Assembly: GCA_902519255.1 (NCBI GenBank)
Contig: CABYIV010000001.1
Coordinates: 124,001 to 188,000 of the forward strand
Direction: 5' to 3'
Source of the DNA: an uncultured Pelagibacteraceae bacterium
GTDB lineage: Bacteria; Pseudomonadota; Alphaproteobacteria; Pelagibacterales; Pelagibacteraceae
DNA length: 64,000 nt
Made by a program: the position numbers and the translations under genes. Of the stretch, positions 1 to 9,018 are shown in pieces. Positions within the stretch are counted from its first letter, which is position 1, and every line of letters starts with the position of its first letter. The notes under the pieces are model-generated. The model was not told where the DNA came from, searched no databases, and saw only the letters and a list, made by a program, of their open reading frames with translations.

Positions 1-453
1 GATCAGTTCGCAATGTTCATAAACGATGGAGTAAAACTTCAAGAAGTATCAAAAGATATTAAACAGTTAGATTATTTTATAGCTATGGAAAGCAATACAA
101 AAGTATATGAAAGATCAGTTACAATTATGGATGGATTGTTTGACAAGTTGAGTGAGATCTCTGGAATGGATGAATTTTTAAATAGTGTAGATGATTTATT
201 ATCAATGGTAGACTCAGACGAACTTGATCCAATGGCGATTAGAACAAAATCAAAAGAAGTTGTTGAGTTATTCAATAAAGAAGTCAGCTGGAGAGCAAAT
301 GCTAAAGAAAACTTAATGCCAAAACTTGAGGAATATAATAATGCAATCAAAGAAACAATTGGATTAAGGTTGCAGTCTAAACTTACCAAAGAGCAAGCTA
401 TCTATGTATCTAAATGTAATTCAATACATAGAGATATTTCACTAAATTTTTAA
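1..453 (+). CDS. C-terminal part of an unrecognised protein
   Basis: The reading frame is open to the left edge of the window (codons before the first ATG at 13 are sense), so this is probably the 3' part of a longer gene. The visible 150 residues are mostly helical and charged, without membrane segments, a signal peptide or cysteine motifs; the only Cys is near the end. I recognise no family and assign no function. It ends convergently with the reductase gene on the other strand, overlapping it by 4 nt, which is normal for this compact genome. If the ATG at 13 were the true start it would be a 146-residue protein. Confidence 0.6.
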   Translation, partial: DQFAMFINDGVKLQEVSKDIKQLDYFIAMESNTKVYERSVTIMDGLFDKLSEISGMDEFLNSVDDLLSMVDSDELDPMAIRTKSKEVVELFNKEVSWRANAKENLMPKLEEYNNAIKETIGLRLQSKLTKEQAIYVSKCNSIHRDISLNF

Positions 454-1469
454 ACTGTTAATTTATCAATTAATTCTGATCTTGTATAAAGACCCAAGTC
501 TTCTGCCTTGGACTTTAATTTTTCATTAATCTCTTTTAATTTTGGAACATTTAAATCAAGCTTATTTGCAATTTCTATAATTGAACCAATTATTGGATCT
601 ATTTCTAATGGTTTACCAGCATTTAGATCTTGAGCTGTCGAAGGTCTATGTCCTATAATTGAGACTCCGCCTTTAATTCGATCCTCAATTGATATATTGA
701 ATTTAACTCCAATTTTTTCCCCAACTTGTTGGCATTCTTGCATTAAAACTTTTATTAAATTATAAGTCTCTGGATCATTACCCATCTCATCCATAGTCTT
801 ATTCGTTAGAGCACTTACAGGGTTGAACGAACAGTTTCCCCACAGTTTCACCCAAATTTCGTCTCTTAAATTTTTCTTCTGAGGAGCTTTTAAACCCCCT
901 TCTATGAACAAACTTGAAATTATTTTTAGTCTTTCTGATCTGGTTCCATTTGGTTCGCCTAGAGAAAATCGTTCACCATTACCATTATGTTTAATAACAC
1001 CTGGCTCTAATATCTGACAGGCTGGATAAACTACACAACCAATTGCTCTTTCAGGTCCTAGAGTTTGCCATATCTTTCCACTTGGATCCACACTTTCAAC
1101 TATTTGATTGTCTAATTTGGTGCCCGTATTAGCTTTATAAAAGTACCACCAAGGTAGTCCATTAATGGCGCATATAATTGAAGTTTTTTTACCCATAATT
1201 GGTTTTAAGCTTTCTGAAATTTTACTAATAGCATTAGCTTTTACAGAAATAATTATGAAATCTTGTTCATCCAAATCTTTAGGATTGTCAGTTACATCAA
1301 ATTTATAATTAACTTTATTATCATCTCTTATAAAAGTTAATCCATTTTGCTCTATTGCTTTCTTATGTTCTCCTCTAGCAATTAAAGAGACTTGTGCATT
1401 TGTTTTTTTTAGACTCGTAGCAATAAATCCACCAATAGACCCCGCTCCAAATATACATATTTTAGTCAT
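450..1469 (-). CDS. Ketopantoate reductase family protein (PanE/ApbA-like)
   Basis: A 339-residue NADP-dependent oxidoreductase of the 2-dehydropantoate 2-reductase family. The N-terminal Rossmann motif GAGSIGG is at residues 8-14, and the C-terminal helical domain carries the family stretch around KLWGNCSFNPVSALTNK, which includes the substrate-binding Asn and Lys region. Family members reduce ketopantoate to pantoate in coenzyme A synthesis, but many paralogues act on other 2-keto acids. Its ATG overlaps the stop codon of the upstream acyl-CoA ligase by 1 nt (TGATG), so the two are co-transcribed and probably translationally coupled. The linkage to a CoA ligase and a gamma-glutamyltransferase, not to other pantothenate genes, makes a catabolic or salvage role possible. 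The exact substrate is unknown. Confidence 0.8.
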   Translation of the reverse strand: MTKICIFGAGSIGGFIATSLKKTNAQVSLIARGEHKKAIEQNGLTFIRDDNKVNYKFDVTDNPKDLDEQDFIIISVKANAISKISESLKPIMGKKTSIICAINGLPWWYFYKANTGTKLDNQIVESVDPSGKIWQTLGPERAIGCVVYPACQILEPGVIKHNGNGERFSLGEPNGTRSERLKIISSLFIEGGLKAPQKKNLRDEIWVKLWGNCSFNPVSALTNKTMDEMGNDPETYNLIKVLMQECQQVGEKIGVKFNISIEDRIKGGVSIIGHRPSTAQDLNAGKPLEIDPIIGSIIEIANKLDLNVPKLKEINEKLKSKAEDLGLYTRSELIDKLTV

Positions 1470-2977
1470 CAGTTCACTAACCCAAACTTTTTAGCTAAAG
1501 TATTTCTTTGCAGTTTACCTGTTGCACCTTTAGGAATTTCATTTACAAAAAATATTTTCTTTGGAATTTTAAATTTTGCAAGTTTTTCATTTGCATAAAT
1601 TTTTATATCATCTTCAGTACACTTCATGCCTTCTTTTATGATTATTGCAGTAGCTATATCTTCTCCAAGCATTTTATCCTCATATCCAAAGCAAACGGCT
1701 TGCTCAATATTTGGATGATCCATAAGAATATTATCGACTTCTAAAGGTGAAATCTTTTCGCCACCTTTATTTATTATTTCCTTTAATCTTCCAGAGATTT
1801 TTAGATAACCATCTTTATCAAAATATCCCTGATCTCCTGTTCTAAACCAACCATTTGAAAAGCTATTTTTATTTGCATCTGGATTATTTTCATATCCTGA
1901 AGTAACATTTTCACCCCTAATGCAAACTTCTCCCTCTTCTCCTTGATTTAAAATCTTGTTATTAGTATCCATAATACAAACTTCCGGCCCAGCAGGAATT
2001 CCTACAAATCCAGGTTTTTGGGACTTAGGCGGTAAAGGATTTGAGGTCATTTGATGAGTAGCTTCCGTCATCCCATATGCTTCTATTACTGGACAATTAA
2101 ATACCTTATTTAATTTTTCAAATACAGCTGGAGGTAGAGATGCTGATGATGATCTTAAAAATCTAAGATTTAATTGTTTAGCAGTTTCTAGATTTTTATC
2201 TGCTCTCATCAATATTGCTTGATGCATTGTTGGTACTCCAGAATACCAAGTTATTTTCTCTCTTTTTGCATTATCTAAAAATTTTAATGCATTAAATCCA
2301 CTACTTGCACATACAGATGCCCCTACCTTCATGGATGCTGCAAGAACTGCAATTAAGCCATGTATGTGAAATAATGGCATAATATTTAGACAATGATCTT
2401 TATCAGTTAAATTAAGACTTTTGGAGATATTATCTGCCGAAGAAAAAATATTTTTATTTGTTAAAGGAACAATCTTAGGTCTTGATGTAGTGCCCGAAGT
2501 ATGTAGCACAAGAGCTTCAAGATCTTCGTCTGGCAAAACATAATCACTGCTTTTTTCAAAAAGATTGAAATCTCCGCTTAAATTATTTCTGTCTGATTTT
2601 ATTTCGCAAACAGGAATTTTTAATTTATTTGCGACTTCTACTACTGGATTTTTAGAATTTTTCTCTACAATCACTATCTTTGGCTTTAAATCCTCTAGGT
2701 AAAATTCGAATTCTTCAGACTTATAGTTAGGGTTTAAAGGTGCAGCAGACATGTAGCTTGAAATCGCCAAAAAACTAGTTGCCATGTAAGGACCGTTTGG
2801 CAAAACTATTGCTGCACGATCTTTATTATTAATACCATTACCTGATAATTGTTTTGAAATTCTTTCTATTAATGATTTTAAATCAAGAAATTTTAGTGGA
2901 GAACTACTTTCAGATGTTATTGCAATTCGATTATCATTTTGTGATTCTATAATATTCCTAACAATTCTAGAGTTCAT
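1469..2977 (-). CDS. Acyl-CoA synthetase, oxalyl-CoA synthetase (AAE3/Pcs60) type
   Basis: A 502-residue member of the AMP-forming ligase (ANL) superfamily. The P-loop-like signature HTSGTTSRPK lies near residues 159-168, followed by YGMTEATHQM, the GWFRTGDQGYF motif, the hinge region GRLKEIINKGGEKISP, and the catalytic C-terminal Lys (about residue 488) in GATGKLQRN. The TEATHQMTSNPLPP region and the short length resemble, from memory, plant AAE3 and yeast Pcs60, which activate oxalate to oxalyl-CoA. This specificity is inference; a general medium-chain or dicarboxylate CoA ligase is the alternative. It sits 5 nt downstream of the gamma-glutamyltransferase gene and overlaps the reductase gene, forming a three-gene operon. 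Confidence 0.8.
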   Translation of the reverse strand: MNSRIVRNIIESQNDNRIAITSESSSPLKFLDLKSLIERISKQLSGNGINNKDRAAIVLPNGPYMATSFLAISSYMSAAPLNPNYKSEEFEFYLEDLKPKIVIVEKNSKNPVVEVANKLKIPVCEIKSDRNNLSGDFNLFEKSSDYVLPDEDLEALVLHTSGTTSRPKIVPLTNKNIFSSADNISKSLNLTDKDHCLNIMPLFHIHGLIAVLAASMKVGASVCASSGFNALKFLDNAKREKITWYSGVPTMHQAILMRADKNLETAKQLNLRFLRSSSASLPPAVFEKLNKVFNCPVIEAYGMTEATHQMTSNPLPPKSQKPGFVGIPAGPEVCIMDTNNKILNQGEEGEVCIRGENVTSGYENNPDANKNSFSNGWFRTGDQGYFDKDGYLKISGRLKEIINKGGEKISPLEVDNILMDHPNIEQAVCFGYEDKMLGEDIATAIIIKEGMKCTEDDIKIYANEKLAKFKIPKKIFFVNEIPKGATGKLQRNTLAKKFGLVN

Positions 2978-2982
2978 TTAAA

Positions 2983-4566
2983 TTAATAACCTTTTGCGTA
3001 TCCATCTTTTCTTGGATCTGAACCGCCAACTAAATTTCCTTTTTCTCTATCTATTTGAATTGCTTGTCCACCTCCATGAGTACCATCTATATACTCAACA
3101 TTATGACCGACTTCTTTTAAATTATTAAAAATTTTTTCATCAATACTTTTCTCTAATTTATAAATGTTATTGAAATGGAAGGCTCTAGGAAATGAAATGG
3201 CTTGTTGAGGAGTTAAGTTATAATCAATAATGCTATTTAAAACATGAACTTGTCCTACAGGTTGATATTGTCCTCCCATTACTCCATAAGATAATTCACA
3301 TTCTTTTTTGTTGTTCATAACTATTCCAGGAATTATGGTATGTAGCGGTCTTTTTAATCCTTGAATACAATTAGGATGACCTTCCTCAACTCTAAAATTA
3401 GTTCCTCTATTGTGAAGAACCACTCCAGATTTATCACCTGTTATTCCAGATCCAAAAGCATAGCAAACAGAATTTATAATTGAAACTACATTTAAATCTC
3501 TGTCTACCACGCTTAAATAAACTGTTTCAGGATGGTTTGGAATATTTAGATCTCCTACATCTGCACAGCCATTAATAGATATATTTTTTGAAATATTATC
3601 TATGTTTTGTTCACTTAATATTTTTTTCAAATCTAAATCTACAAATTCTGGATCACCAATATTTTCTTCCTTAAGTTTATAAGCCTGCTTTGTAACTTCT
3701 GCTTCAAGATGGAATCTTTCAAATGAATTCACATCATATTTTTCAATACCTAACTTTTCTAATAATTTCATCATTACTAAAACTGTTATTCCAGGTCCAC
3801 TCGGAGGACATTGATGTATAATAATATCTCTATATCTATCTGATAAAGTGTCTGATTTAATAGTTTTTTGCTTATGGAAATCTTCTATTGTATGTAAGCC
3901 CCCAAACTCTTTTAAAGTTTTAACTAAATCTTCAGCAATTGATCCTTTATAAAATTCTTTAACTCCATTTTTTGAAATTTTTTCGAGAGTCTCTGCAAGT
4001 GCAGGATTTTTATTTACCTCATTAAATTGATAACTTTTACCATTATTTAGCATATGTTTTCTAGAATATGGGTTATCGTTTAATTTATTAAATACGTTGC
4101 TCCAGGCGTTAGCAACAACTTTAGTCACTTTAAAACCATTCTTTGCAATATCTATACCTTTATGAAACAACTCCTCAAAATCGAGTTTTCCAAAATCATT
4201 ATGAATTGAATTCCAAGCATCTAATGCACCAGGAATAGTTACTGCGTGAGGACTTGTTAAACCGATTTTATCTATATTCTTTTCCTTGAAATAATCAAAA
4301 TTTGCTTTTGCTGGAGCAATACCTGATCCATTATATGAAACAGGGTCTTTGCCATTCATTTTTATTATTGCAAAACAATCTCCACCTATACTTGTAGCAT
4401 TAGGCTCTGCAACAGAGAGAACAACAGAAGCTGCAATAGCTGCATCCACTGCATTTCCACCTTTTTGCAATATTCTAAGAGCTTCTTCTGTAGCTATTGG
4501 ATGTGATGTTGCGGCCATACCATTTGAAGAAATGGCATCTTTATCTTTTGTTGAATGATTATTCAT
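2983..4566 (-). CDS. ggt: Gamma-glutamyltransferase family protein (YwrD-like)
   Basis: A 527-residue N-terminal nucleophile hydrolase of the gamma-glutamyltranspeptidase family, which cleaves or transfers gamma-glutamyl groups from glutathione-like substrates after self-cleaving into two subunits. The large-subunit motif NATSIGGDCFAI is near residues 56-67. The expected new N-terminus of the small subunit is Thr348 in ETVYLSVVD, matching the T-x-Y-x-S signature. I see no signal peptide at the N-terminus, so the enzyme is likely cytoplasmic, as for YwrD-type members and unlike the periplasmic E. coli Ggt. First gene of a minus-strand operon with the CoA ligase and reductase, and divergent from the MFS gene with only 30 nt between starts. 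Confidence 0.88.
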   Translation of the reverse strand: MNNHSTKDKDAISSNGMAATSHPIATEEALRILQKGGNAVDAAIAASVVLSVAEPNATSIGGDCFAIIKMNGKDPVSYNGSGIAPAKANFDYFKEKNIDKIGLTSPHAVTIPGALDAWNSIHNDFGKLDFEELFHKGIDIAKNGFKVTKVVANAWSNVFNKLNDNPYSRKHMLNNGKSYQFNEVNKNPALAETLEKISKNGVKEFYKGSIAEDLVKTLKEFGGLHTIEDFHKQKTIKSDTLSDRYRDIIIHQCPPSGPGITVLVMMKLLEKLGIEKYDVNSFERFHLEAEVTKQAYKLKEENIGDPEFVDLDLKKILSEQNIDNISKNISINGCADVGDLNIPNHPETVYLSVVDRDLNVVSIINSVCYAFGSGITGDKSGVVLHNRGTNFRVEEGHPNCIQGLKRPLHTIIPGIVMNNKKECELSYGVMGGQYQPVGQVHVLNSIIDYNLTPQQAISFPRAFHFNNIYKLEKSIDEKIFNNLKEVGHNVEYIDGTHGGGQAIQIDREKGNLVGGSDPRKDGYAKGY

Positions 4567-4596
4567 AATAGAACTGTAATTTCATAAAAAATATAA

Positions 4597-5805
4597 ATGA
4601 TCAATAAAATAAATAAAAGTATTCTAATTTTTTCTGTATTTGCCTTTGGCTTTTTTATATCAAATTTACTGAGATCAATTACCGCAACATTAACACCTGC
4701 TCTTTCAACTGAATTCAATTTAAGTGCCGCAAATCTTGGACTTTTAGCTGGAGGATATTTTCTAGGGTTTTCGCTCATGCAAATTCCTACTGGTATGTTA
4801 TTAGATAGATTCGGTCCAAAAAAAGTTATCGGATATTTATTAATCATTGCTCTTATTGGAACTATTTCATTTGCTTTTGCTAAAAGTTTTGCAGGTTTAT
4901 TAATTTCTAGAATTTTCATTGGTGTAGGTGTTGCTGCTTGCTTAATGGGTCCTTTAACTGGTTACAGAGTATGGTTTGAAGAAAAATATCAACAACGTGC
5001 AAATTCATGGATGTTGATGGTTGCAAATTTTGGATTTGTTGCATCAACTCTACCAGTTCAAATTTTATTACCAATAATTGGTTGGCGATCTATTTTTTTA
5101 ATTATAGCCTCTTTAATTTTGATAAGCATAATATTAATATCAATTTTAATACCTTCGTGGGAAACTAAGAGGGATGAAGACCAAAATAATAATCTTCAAA
5201 ACCTTTCCTACATATGGAAAAATAAATTCTTTATTAGCTTAGTACCGCTTGCATTTTTTAATTATGGAGGTGTTCAAGCAATACAAACATTGTGGGCTGG
5301 CCCATGGATGCTAAATGTGACGGGTTATGATGCAATACAAAGTGCGACAGGTTTATTTTGGATAAATGTAACTATGCTTTTTTCTTTTTTAATATGGGGA
5401 TATTTTTTGCCAAAACTATCTTCCAAAGGAATTGACAGTATGAGAATTGTAAAATTTACACTTCCTGTAAGTTATATAATTTTATTTTTAATCGTCATAA
5501 TGGGAGACAATGCTGGTGCAACCATGTTTACTCTTTATATTTTATCATCAATAGTAATTTCTTTAACCCAACCAGCAATAGCATTAAATTTTCCTACTAA
5601 ACTAGCAGGAAAATCTTTAACTTCATTCAATGTATTTTTATTTTCTGGTACTTTTTTTGTACAATGGATAATTGGTTTAATAATAGATTTTTCCAGAAAT
5701 TTAGGTGCTACTATTACAATGAGCTATCAAATTTCTTTTTCAATTTTTTTATTTTTATGCATTTTAAGTTACTTATTTTTTTTAATATTAAATAAAAATG
5801 AATAA
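4597..5805 (+). CDS. Major facilitator superfamily transporter
   Basis: A 402-residue integral membrane protein with the alternating hydrophobic segments of a 12-helix MFS carrier. The loop after the second helix carries LLDRFGPKKV, the classical MFS motif A (G-x3-D-R-x-G-x-K/R). A hydrophilic central loop with WETKRDEDQNNN separates the two six-helix halves. The substrate cannot be read from sequence. It is divergent from the ggt operon, and its 3' end overlaps the following EamA gene by 8 nt, so the two transporters and the hydrolase after them look like one transcript. Confidence 0.85.
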   Translation: MINKINKSILIFSVFAFGFFISNLLRSITATLTPALSTEFNLSAANLGLLAGGYFLGFSLMQIPTGMLLDRFGPKKVIGYLLIIALIGTISFAFAKSFAGLLISRIFIGVGVAACLMGPLTGYRVWFEEKYQQRANSWMLMVANFGFVASTLPVQILLPIIGWRSIFLIIASLILISIILISILIPSWETKRDEDQNNNLQNLSYIWKNKFFISLVPLAFFNYGGVQAIQTLWAGPWMLNVTGYDAIQSATGLFWINVTMLFSFLIWGYFLPKLSSKGIDSMRIVKFTLPVSYIILFLIVIMGDNAGATMFTLYILSSIVISLTQPAIALNFPTKLAGKSLTSFNVFLFSGTFFVQWIIGLIIDFSRNLGATITMSYQISFSIFLFLCILSYLFFLILNKNE

Positions 5806-6700
5806 AAATTTTATCGGATATTTTCTATTATTGTTTCAGCCACTTTTTATGGCTAGTAATTTAATTGTAGCAAGAGGTGGTGTTGATGATGTTCCTCCCA
5901 TATCTTTATCTTTTTGGAGATGGTTTATTTTTTTCATTATTTTATTCGTCCTAAATTATAAGTATTTAGTTGATAATTTTCAGACTATTAAAAAAGAGAG
6001 TAAAAGAAGTTTTTTTCTAGGTTTGATGGGATGTGGTGTTTGTGGAATATTTCCATATATGGCTGGTTCATCTACAACCATTGTTAATATGGGAATTCTT
6101 TATACTTCTTCACCAATATTTATAATTTTAATCTCATATTTTCTTTTTAAAGATAAGATAAATATTTTCCAATTTATTGGCTTACTTTTTTGTCTAGTTG
6201 GAGTGTTTGCTGTAATTTTAAAGGGCGATATCAATTTACTTCTTGAATTAAAATTTGCTTCTGGAGATTTTTGGATGTTAGGAGCAGCATTAGGCTGGGC
6301 AATTTATACAGTTATGCTTTTTCAATGGAATTCAGAACTTAAATTTTTTCCAAGACTAACAATTATATCTTTCTTTGGTTTTTTATCCATTTTGCCTTTT
6401 TATTTTATAGAGCATTTTTATTTTGAAAAAACTTTATTCAATGAAGAATTTTATTATTGGATTTTGTTTGCAGCAATTTCTCCAGGTATAATCGCTTTCT
6501 CACTATACACATTAACTATTAAATATTTAGGACCATCAACAACTGGTTTCACGCTATACCTCTATACAATTTATGGAGCTTTTTATGGAATAATATTTTT
6601 TTCAGAGATTTTAGAGAATTATCATTTAATAGGTACCATATTTGTATTTTTTGGTATTTATTTGGTAAGAAGAAAAAGTAAAAATGAAATTAAAGCCTAA
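5798..6700 (+). CDS. EamA/DMT-family transporter
   Basis: A 300-residue membrane protein with about ten predicted transmembrane helices in two EamA repeats, the pattern of drug/metabolite transporter superfamily exporters such as RhaT/YdcZ-like and amino-acid or metabolite exporters. The first repeat begins almost at residue 1, with conserved SFWRWFIFF; the second repeat starts around residue 155 at GDFWMLGAALGWAIY. It overlaps the upstream MFS gene by 8 nt and the downstream hydrolase by up to 17 nt. Direction and substrate of transport are unknown. Confidence 0.85.
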   Translation: MNKNFIGYFLLLFQPLFMASNLIVARGGVDDVPPISLSFWRWFIFFIILFVLNYKYLVDNFQTIKKESKRSFFLGLMGCGVCGIFPYMAGSSTTIVNMGILYTSSPIFIILISYFLFKDKINIFQFIGLLFCLVGVFAVILKGDINLLLELKFASGDFWMLGAALGWAIYTVMLFQWNSELKFFPRLTIISFFGFLSILPFYFIEHFYFEKTLFNEEFYYWILFAAISPGIIAFSLYTLTIKYLGPSTTGFTLYLYTIYGAFYGIIFFSEILENYHLIGTIFVFFGIYLVRRKSKNEIKA

Positions 6701-7496
6701 AATGTTATTTGCAAAAATTCTGTTTTATATTTTTATTATTTACTTTGGAGTTTCTCTAATAGTTTATTTTTATCAAAGAAAATTATTATACCATCCTGGT
6801 GAAAATAATTATTTAGATGAAGGACCTCTATCTCACAAAATCGAAAAAGTAAGTATTCAATCTGATAATGATCTAGTTGGATGGTATTATAAAAAAAATA
6901 ATAACTTTAAAACCTTGCTTTTTTTTCACGGAAATGCTGGAAAATTAGATAATAGAATTTATAAACTAAATGAGTTTGCAGATTTAGATTTAAACTATTT
7001 AATTTTTGCATATAGAGGCTTTAGTGGAAACAAAGGCAAACCAACTGAAATTGGTCTTTATAAAGATGCAATTAAAGCTAAAGAATGGCTTAATCAAAAC
7101 AATATAGAAGATAAAGATATTGTTCTCTATGGAGAATCTCTTGGCACTGCTGTAGCAATAGAGACCGCAAGTAACAATTTATTTGCAGGTATAATATTAG
7201 AGTCCCCTTTTACATCCATGGAGATTCTGGCGCAAAAATATTACCCATATCTTCCTGCAAAAATTATTTTAAAAGATAAATACAAATCTATTGAAAAAAT
7301 TAACAAAATAAAGTTTCCCATGCATGTGATGCATGGAAAAAAGGATAATATTGTACCATTTTATATGGGTGAAGAAATATTTAATAAATACGATGGTGTT
7401 AAGTCAAATTATTTTAATGACAACGACGACCATATGATGGAATTTAATAAAGATTTAATTCAATCAATCGACAATTTTATAAAAAGTTTAAATTAA
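6684..7496 (+). CDS. Membrane-anchored alpha/beta hydrolase (BEM46/ABHD13-like)
   Basis: A 270-residue serine hydrolase. Residues 7-30 form an N-terminal membrane anchor, after which the catalytic domain presumably faces the periplasm. The oxyanion motif HGNAG is at 82-86 and the nucleophile elbow GESLG at 150-154 (Ser152). The acid and His are in MHGKKDNIVP and the C-terminal NDDDHMMEF-like stretch. This arrangement is known for BEM46/ABHD13-type hydrolases, whose substrates are poorly known. The start at 6684 overlaps the transporter by 17 nt; a second ATG at 6702 would give a 264-residue product beginning right after the transporter stop, and either is plausible. Confidence 0.82.
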   Translation: MKLKPKMLFAKILFYIFIIYFGVSLIVYFYQRKLLYHPGENNYLDEGPLSHKIEKVSIQSDNDLVGWYYKKNNNFKTLLFFHGNAGKLDNRIYKLNEFADLDLNYLIFAYRGFSGNKGKPTEIGLYKDAIKAKEWLNQNNIEDKDIVLYGESLGTAVAIETASNNLFAGIILESPFTSMEILAQKYYPYLPAKIILKDKYKSIEKINKIKFPMHVMHGKKDNIVPFYMGEEIFNKYDGVKSNYFNDNDDHMMEFNKDLIQSIDNFIKSLN

Positions 7497-7544
7497 GACA
7501 TAATTTAAACAAATCCACATCACTTTTAAATTCTAATTTTAGAT

Positions 7545-8108
7545 ATGTTTAAATTCCCTTTATTACTTTTTTTATTAATATTGCCAACAAAACTTAGTTC
7601 AGAAATAAATAATGAGTACTATGATAACAATTATTTTCATATTGGAAAAATGAACTCTTACAATAGTGAGTTCACTCTATATTTTAAAACACGGAAGAAA
7701 GCTATTTTAGCAAAGGGAGAATTTTCTAATTATATTAATGATTTTCCACAGGACTTATACTTATATGATAAAAATTTAAATAAAGATTACCCTTTAATTT
7801 CATATGACTGGTTTCCAAAAAAAGTTAAAAAAATATCAAAAAAATATAATTACCCACTTTTCCCAGAGGATTTTGCTTACTATTTATTAAATGACAACAA
7901 CACTTTAATTTTGATAAGTGCAAAAAAAAATTTTAATGAAAATTTAAAATATGACATAAAAAATAATAAGCTAGAAATTGCTAAGACTTCTGGAAAATTA
8001 AATTTTATAATCTCTTCTTATGCTGAAAACTGTGGTTATAAATCTCTAAAAAATAATTTTGAGTGCAATATCTATAAACCTTTAATTTCTAAAAATTTGC
8101 TTAATTAA
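7545..8108 (+). CDS. Unknown exported protein
   Basis: A 187-residue protein starting with a clear signal peptide (about residues 1-19, Lys then a Leu/Phe-rich core ending in a Ser-rich stretch), so it is probably periplasmic. The rest is Lys/Asn/Tyr-rich and predicted mainly beta with many aromatic residues. Two cysteines near the C-terminus (in AENCGYKS and FECNIYKP, 14 residues apart) could form a disulfide after export. I recognise no family. It lies 48 nt after the hydrolase gene and overlaps the 3' end of ftsY on the other strand by 8 nt. Confidence 0.7.
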   Translation: MFKFPLLLFLLILPTKLSSEINNEYYDNNYFHIGKMNSYNSEFTLYFKTRKKAILAKGEFSNYINDFPQDLYLYDKNLNKDYPLISYDWFPKKVKKISKKYNYPLFPEDFAYYLLNDNNTLILISAKKNFNENLKYDIKNNKLEIAKTSGKLNFIISSYAENCGYKSLKNNFECNIYKPLISKNLLN

Positions 8109-9018
8109 CTTGGGTAAAAGCATTTGCAAACTTCTCAGCTTCAAATATTTGTAAGTCATCCTCTTTTTCTCCAAGTCCGAGACCAACAATAGGTACTTTA
8201 TATTTCTTTGAAATCGCAATCAATATTCCACCTTTTGCAGTTCCATCAAGTTTTGTCATTATGATGCCTGTAATTGGAAGTAATTTATTAAATTCTTCGA
8301 GTTGATTAATTATGTTTTGTCCTGACGTTGCATCTAAAACTAAAATAACCTCGTGAGGTGCTGTTTCATCACTTTTTTTAATTACATTTCCTATTTTTTT
8401 TAATTCATCCATTAAATTCTTTTTATTTTGCAATCTTCCTGCCGTGTCTACTATTACTTGATTTATTTTTTGATTTTGAGCTATTTCCATTGCTTTAAAA
8501 GCAACTGAAGCCGGATCTGAACCAGGATCTGATTTTACAATTTTAGCATCAACCCTGTTAGCCCATTCTTCTAATTGATCAATAGCAGCTGCTCTAAATG
8601 TATCGCATGCTGAAAAAAGAACTTTATTATTATTTTGTATAAATATTTTTCCTAATTTTCCAATAGTAGTTGTCTTACCAACTCCATTAACACCTGAAAC
8701 TAATATTATATTTGTCTTTTCCTTTTTTAAAAAAAAATCTTTTTTTTCTAGGGGTGTCATTAGTTCTAAAATATAATTATTAAGTATTTCGAAAACTTCC
8801 TTGATTGGATCATTTTTAGGATCAATCTTTTTTTGAGCAATTATAGATTTTATCTCTGATGCTGCATCTATGCCCACATCTGAGCCGATCAAGAATTCTT
8901 CTATTTTATCAAGAGTTGCATCGTCAATTTCTTTCTTAACTATTATTTCTTTAAGGCCTGATGCTATATTGCTTGCACTTCTTTTAAATCCGATTTTAAA
9001 TTTTTCAAAAATACCCAT
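8101..9018 (-). CDS. ftsY: Signal recognition particle receptor FtsY
   Basis: A 305-residue SRP GTPase that docks the Ffh-ribosome complex at the membrane for co-translational insertion. It begins directly with the N domain; the long acidic A domain of E. coli FtsY is absent, as in many alphaproteobacteria. The P-loop GVNGVGKTT is at 109-117, the insertion-box region CDTFRAAAIDQL at about 138-149, the G3 motif DTAGR at 191-195, and TKLDG near 255. Its start codon shares the last base of dapF, so dapF-ftsY is one unit. The partner gene ffh lies just upstream on the opposite strand. Confidence 0.97.
   Translation of the reverse strand: MGIFEKFKIGFKRSASNIASGLKEIIVKKEIDDATLDKIEEFLIGSDVGIDAASEIKSIIAQKKIDPKNDPIKEVFEILNNYILELMTPLEKKDFFLKKEKTNIILVSGVNGVGKTTTIGKLGKIFIQNNNKVLFSACDTFRAAAIDQLEEWANRVDAKIVKSDPGSDPASVAFKAMEIAQNQKINQVIVDTAGRLQNKKNLMDELKKIGNVIKKSDETAPHEVILVLDATSGQNIINQLEEFNKLLPITGIIMTKLDGTAKGGILIAISKKYKVPIVGLGLGEKEDDLQIFEAEKFANAFTQVN

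Noticed and set aside
4563-4919. 118-residue minus-strand frame over the MFS gene start
   Set aside because: Antisense to the conserved transporter N-terminus with no recognisable sequence.
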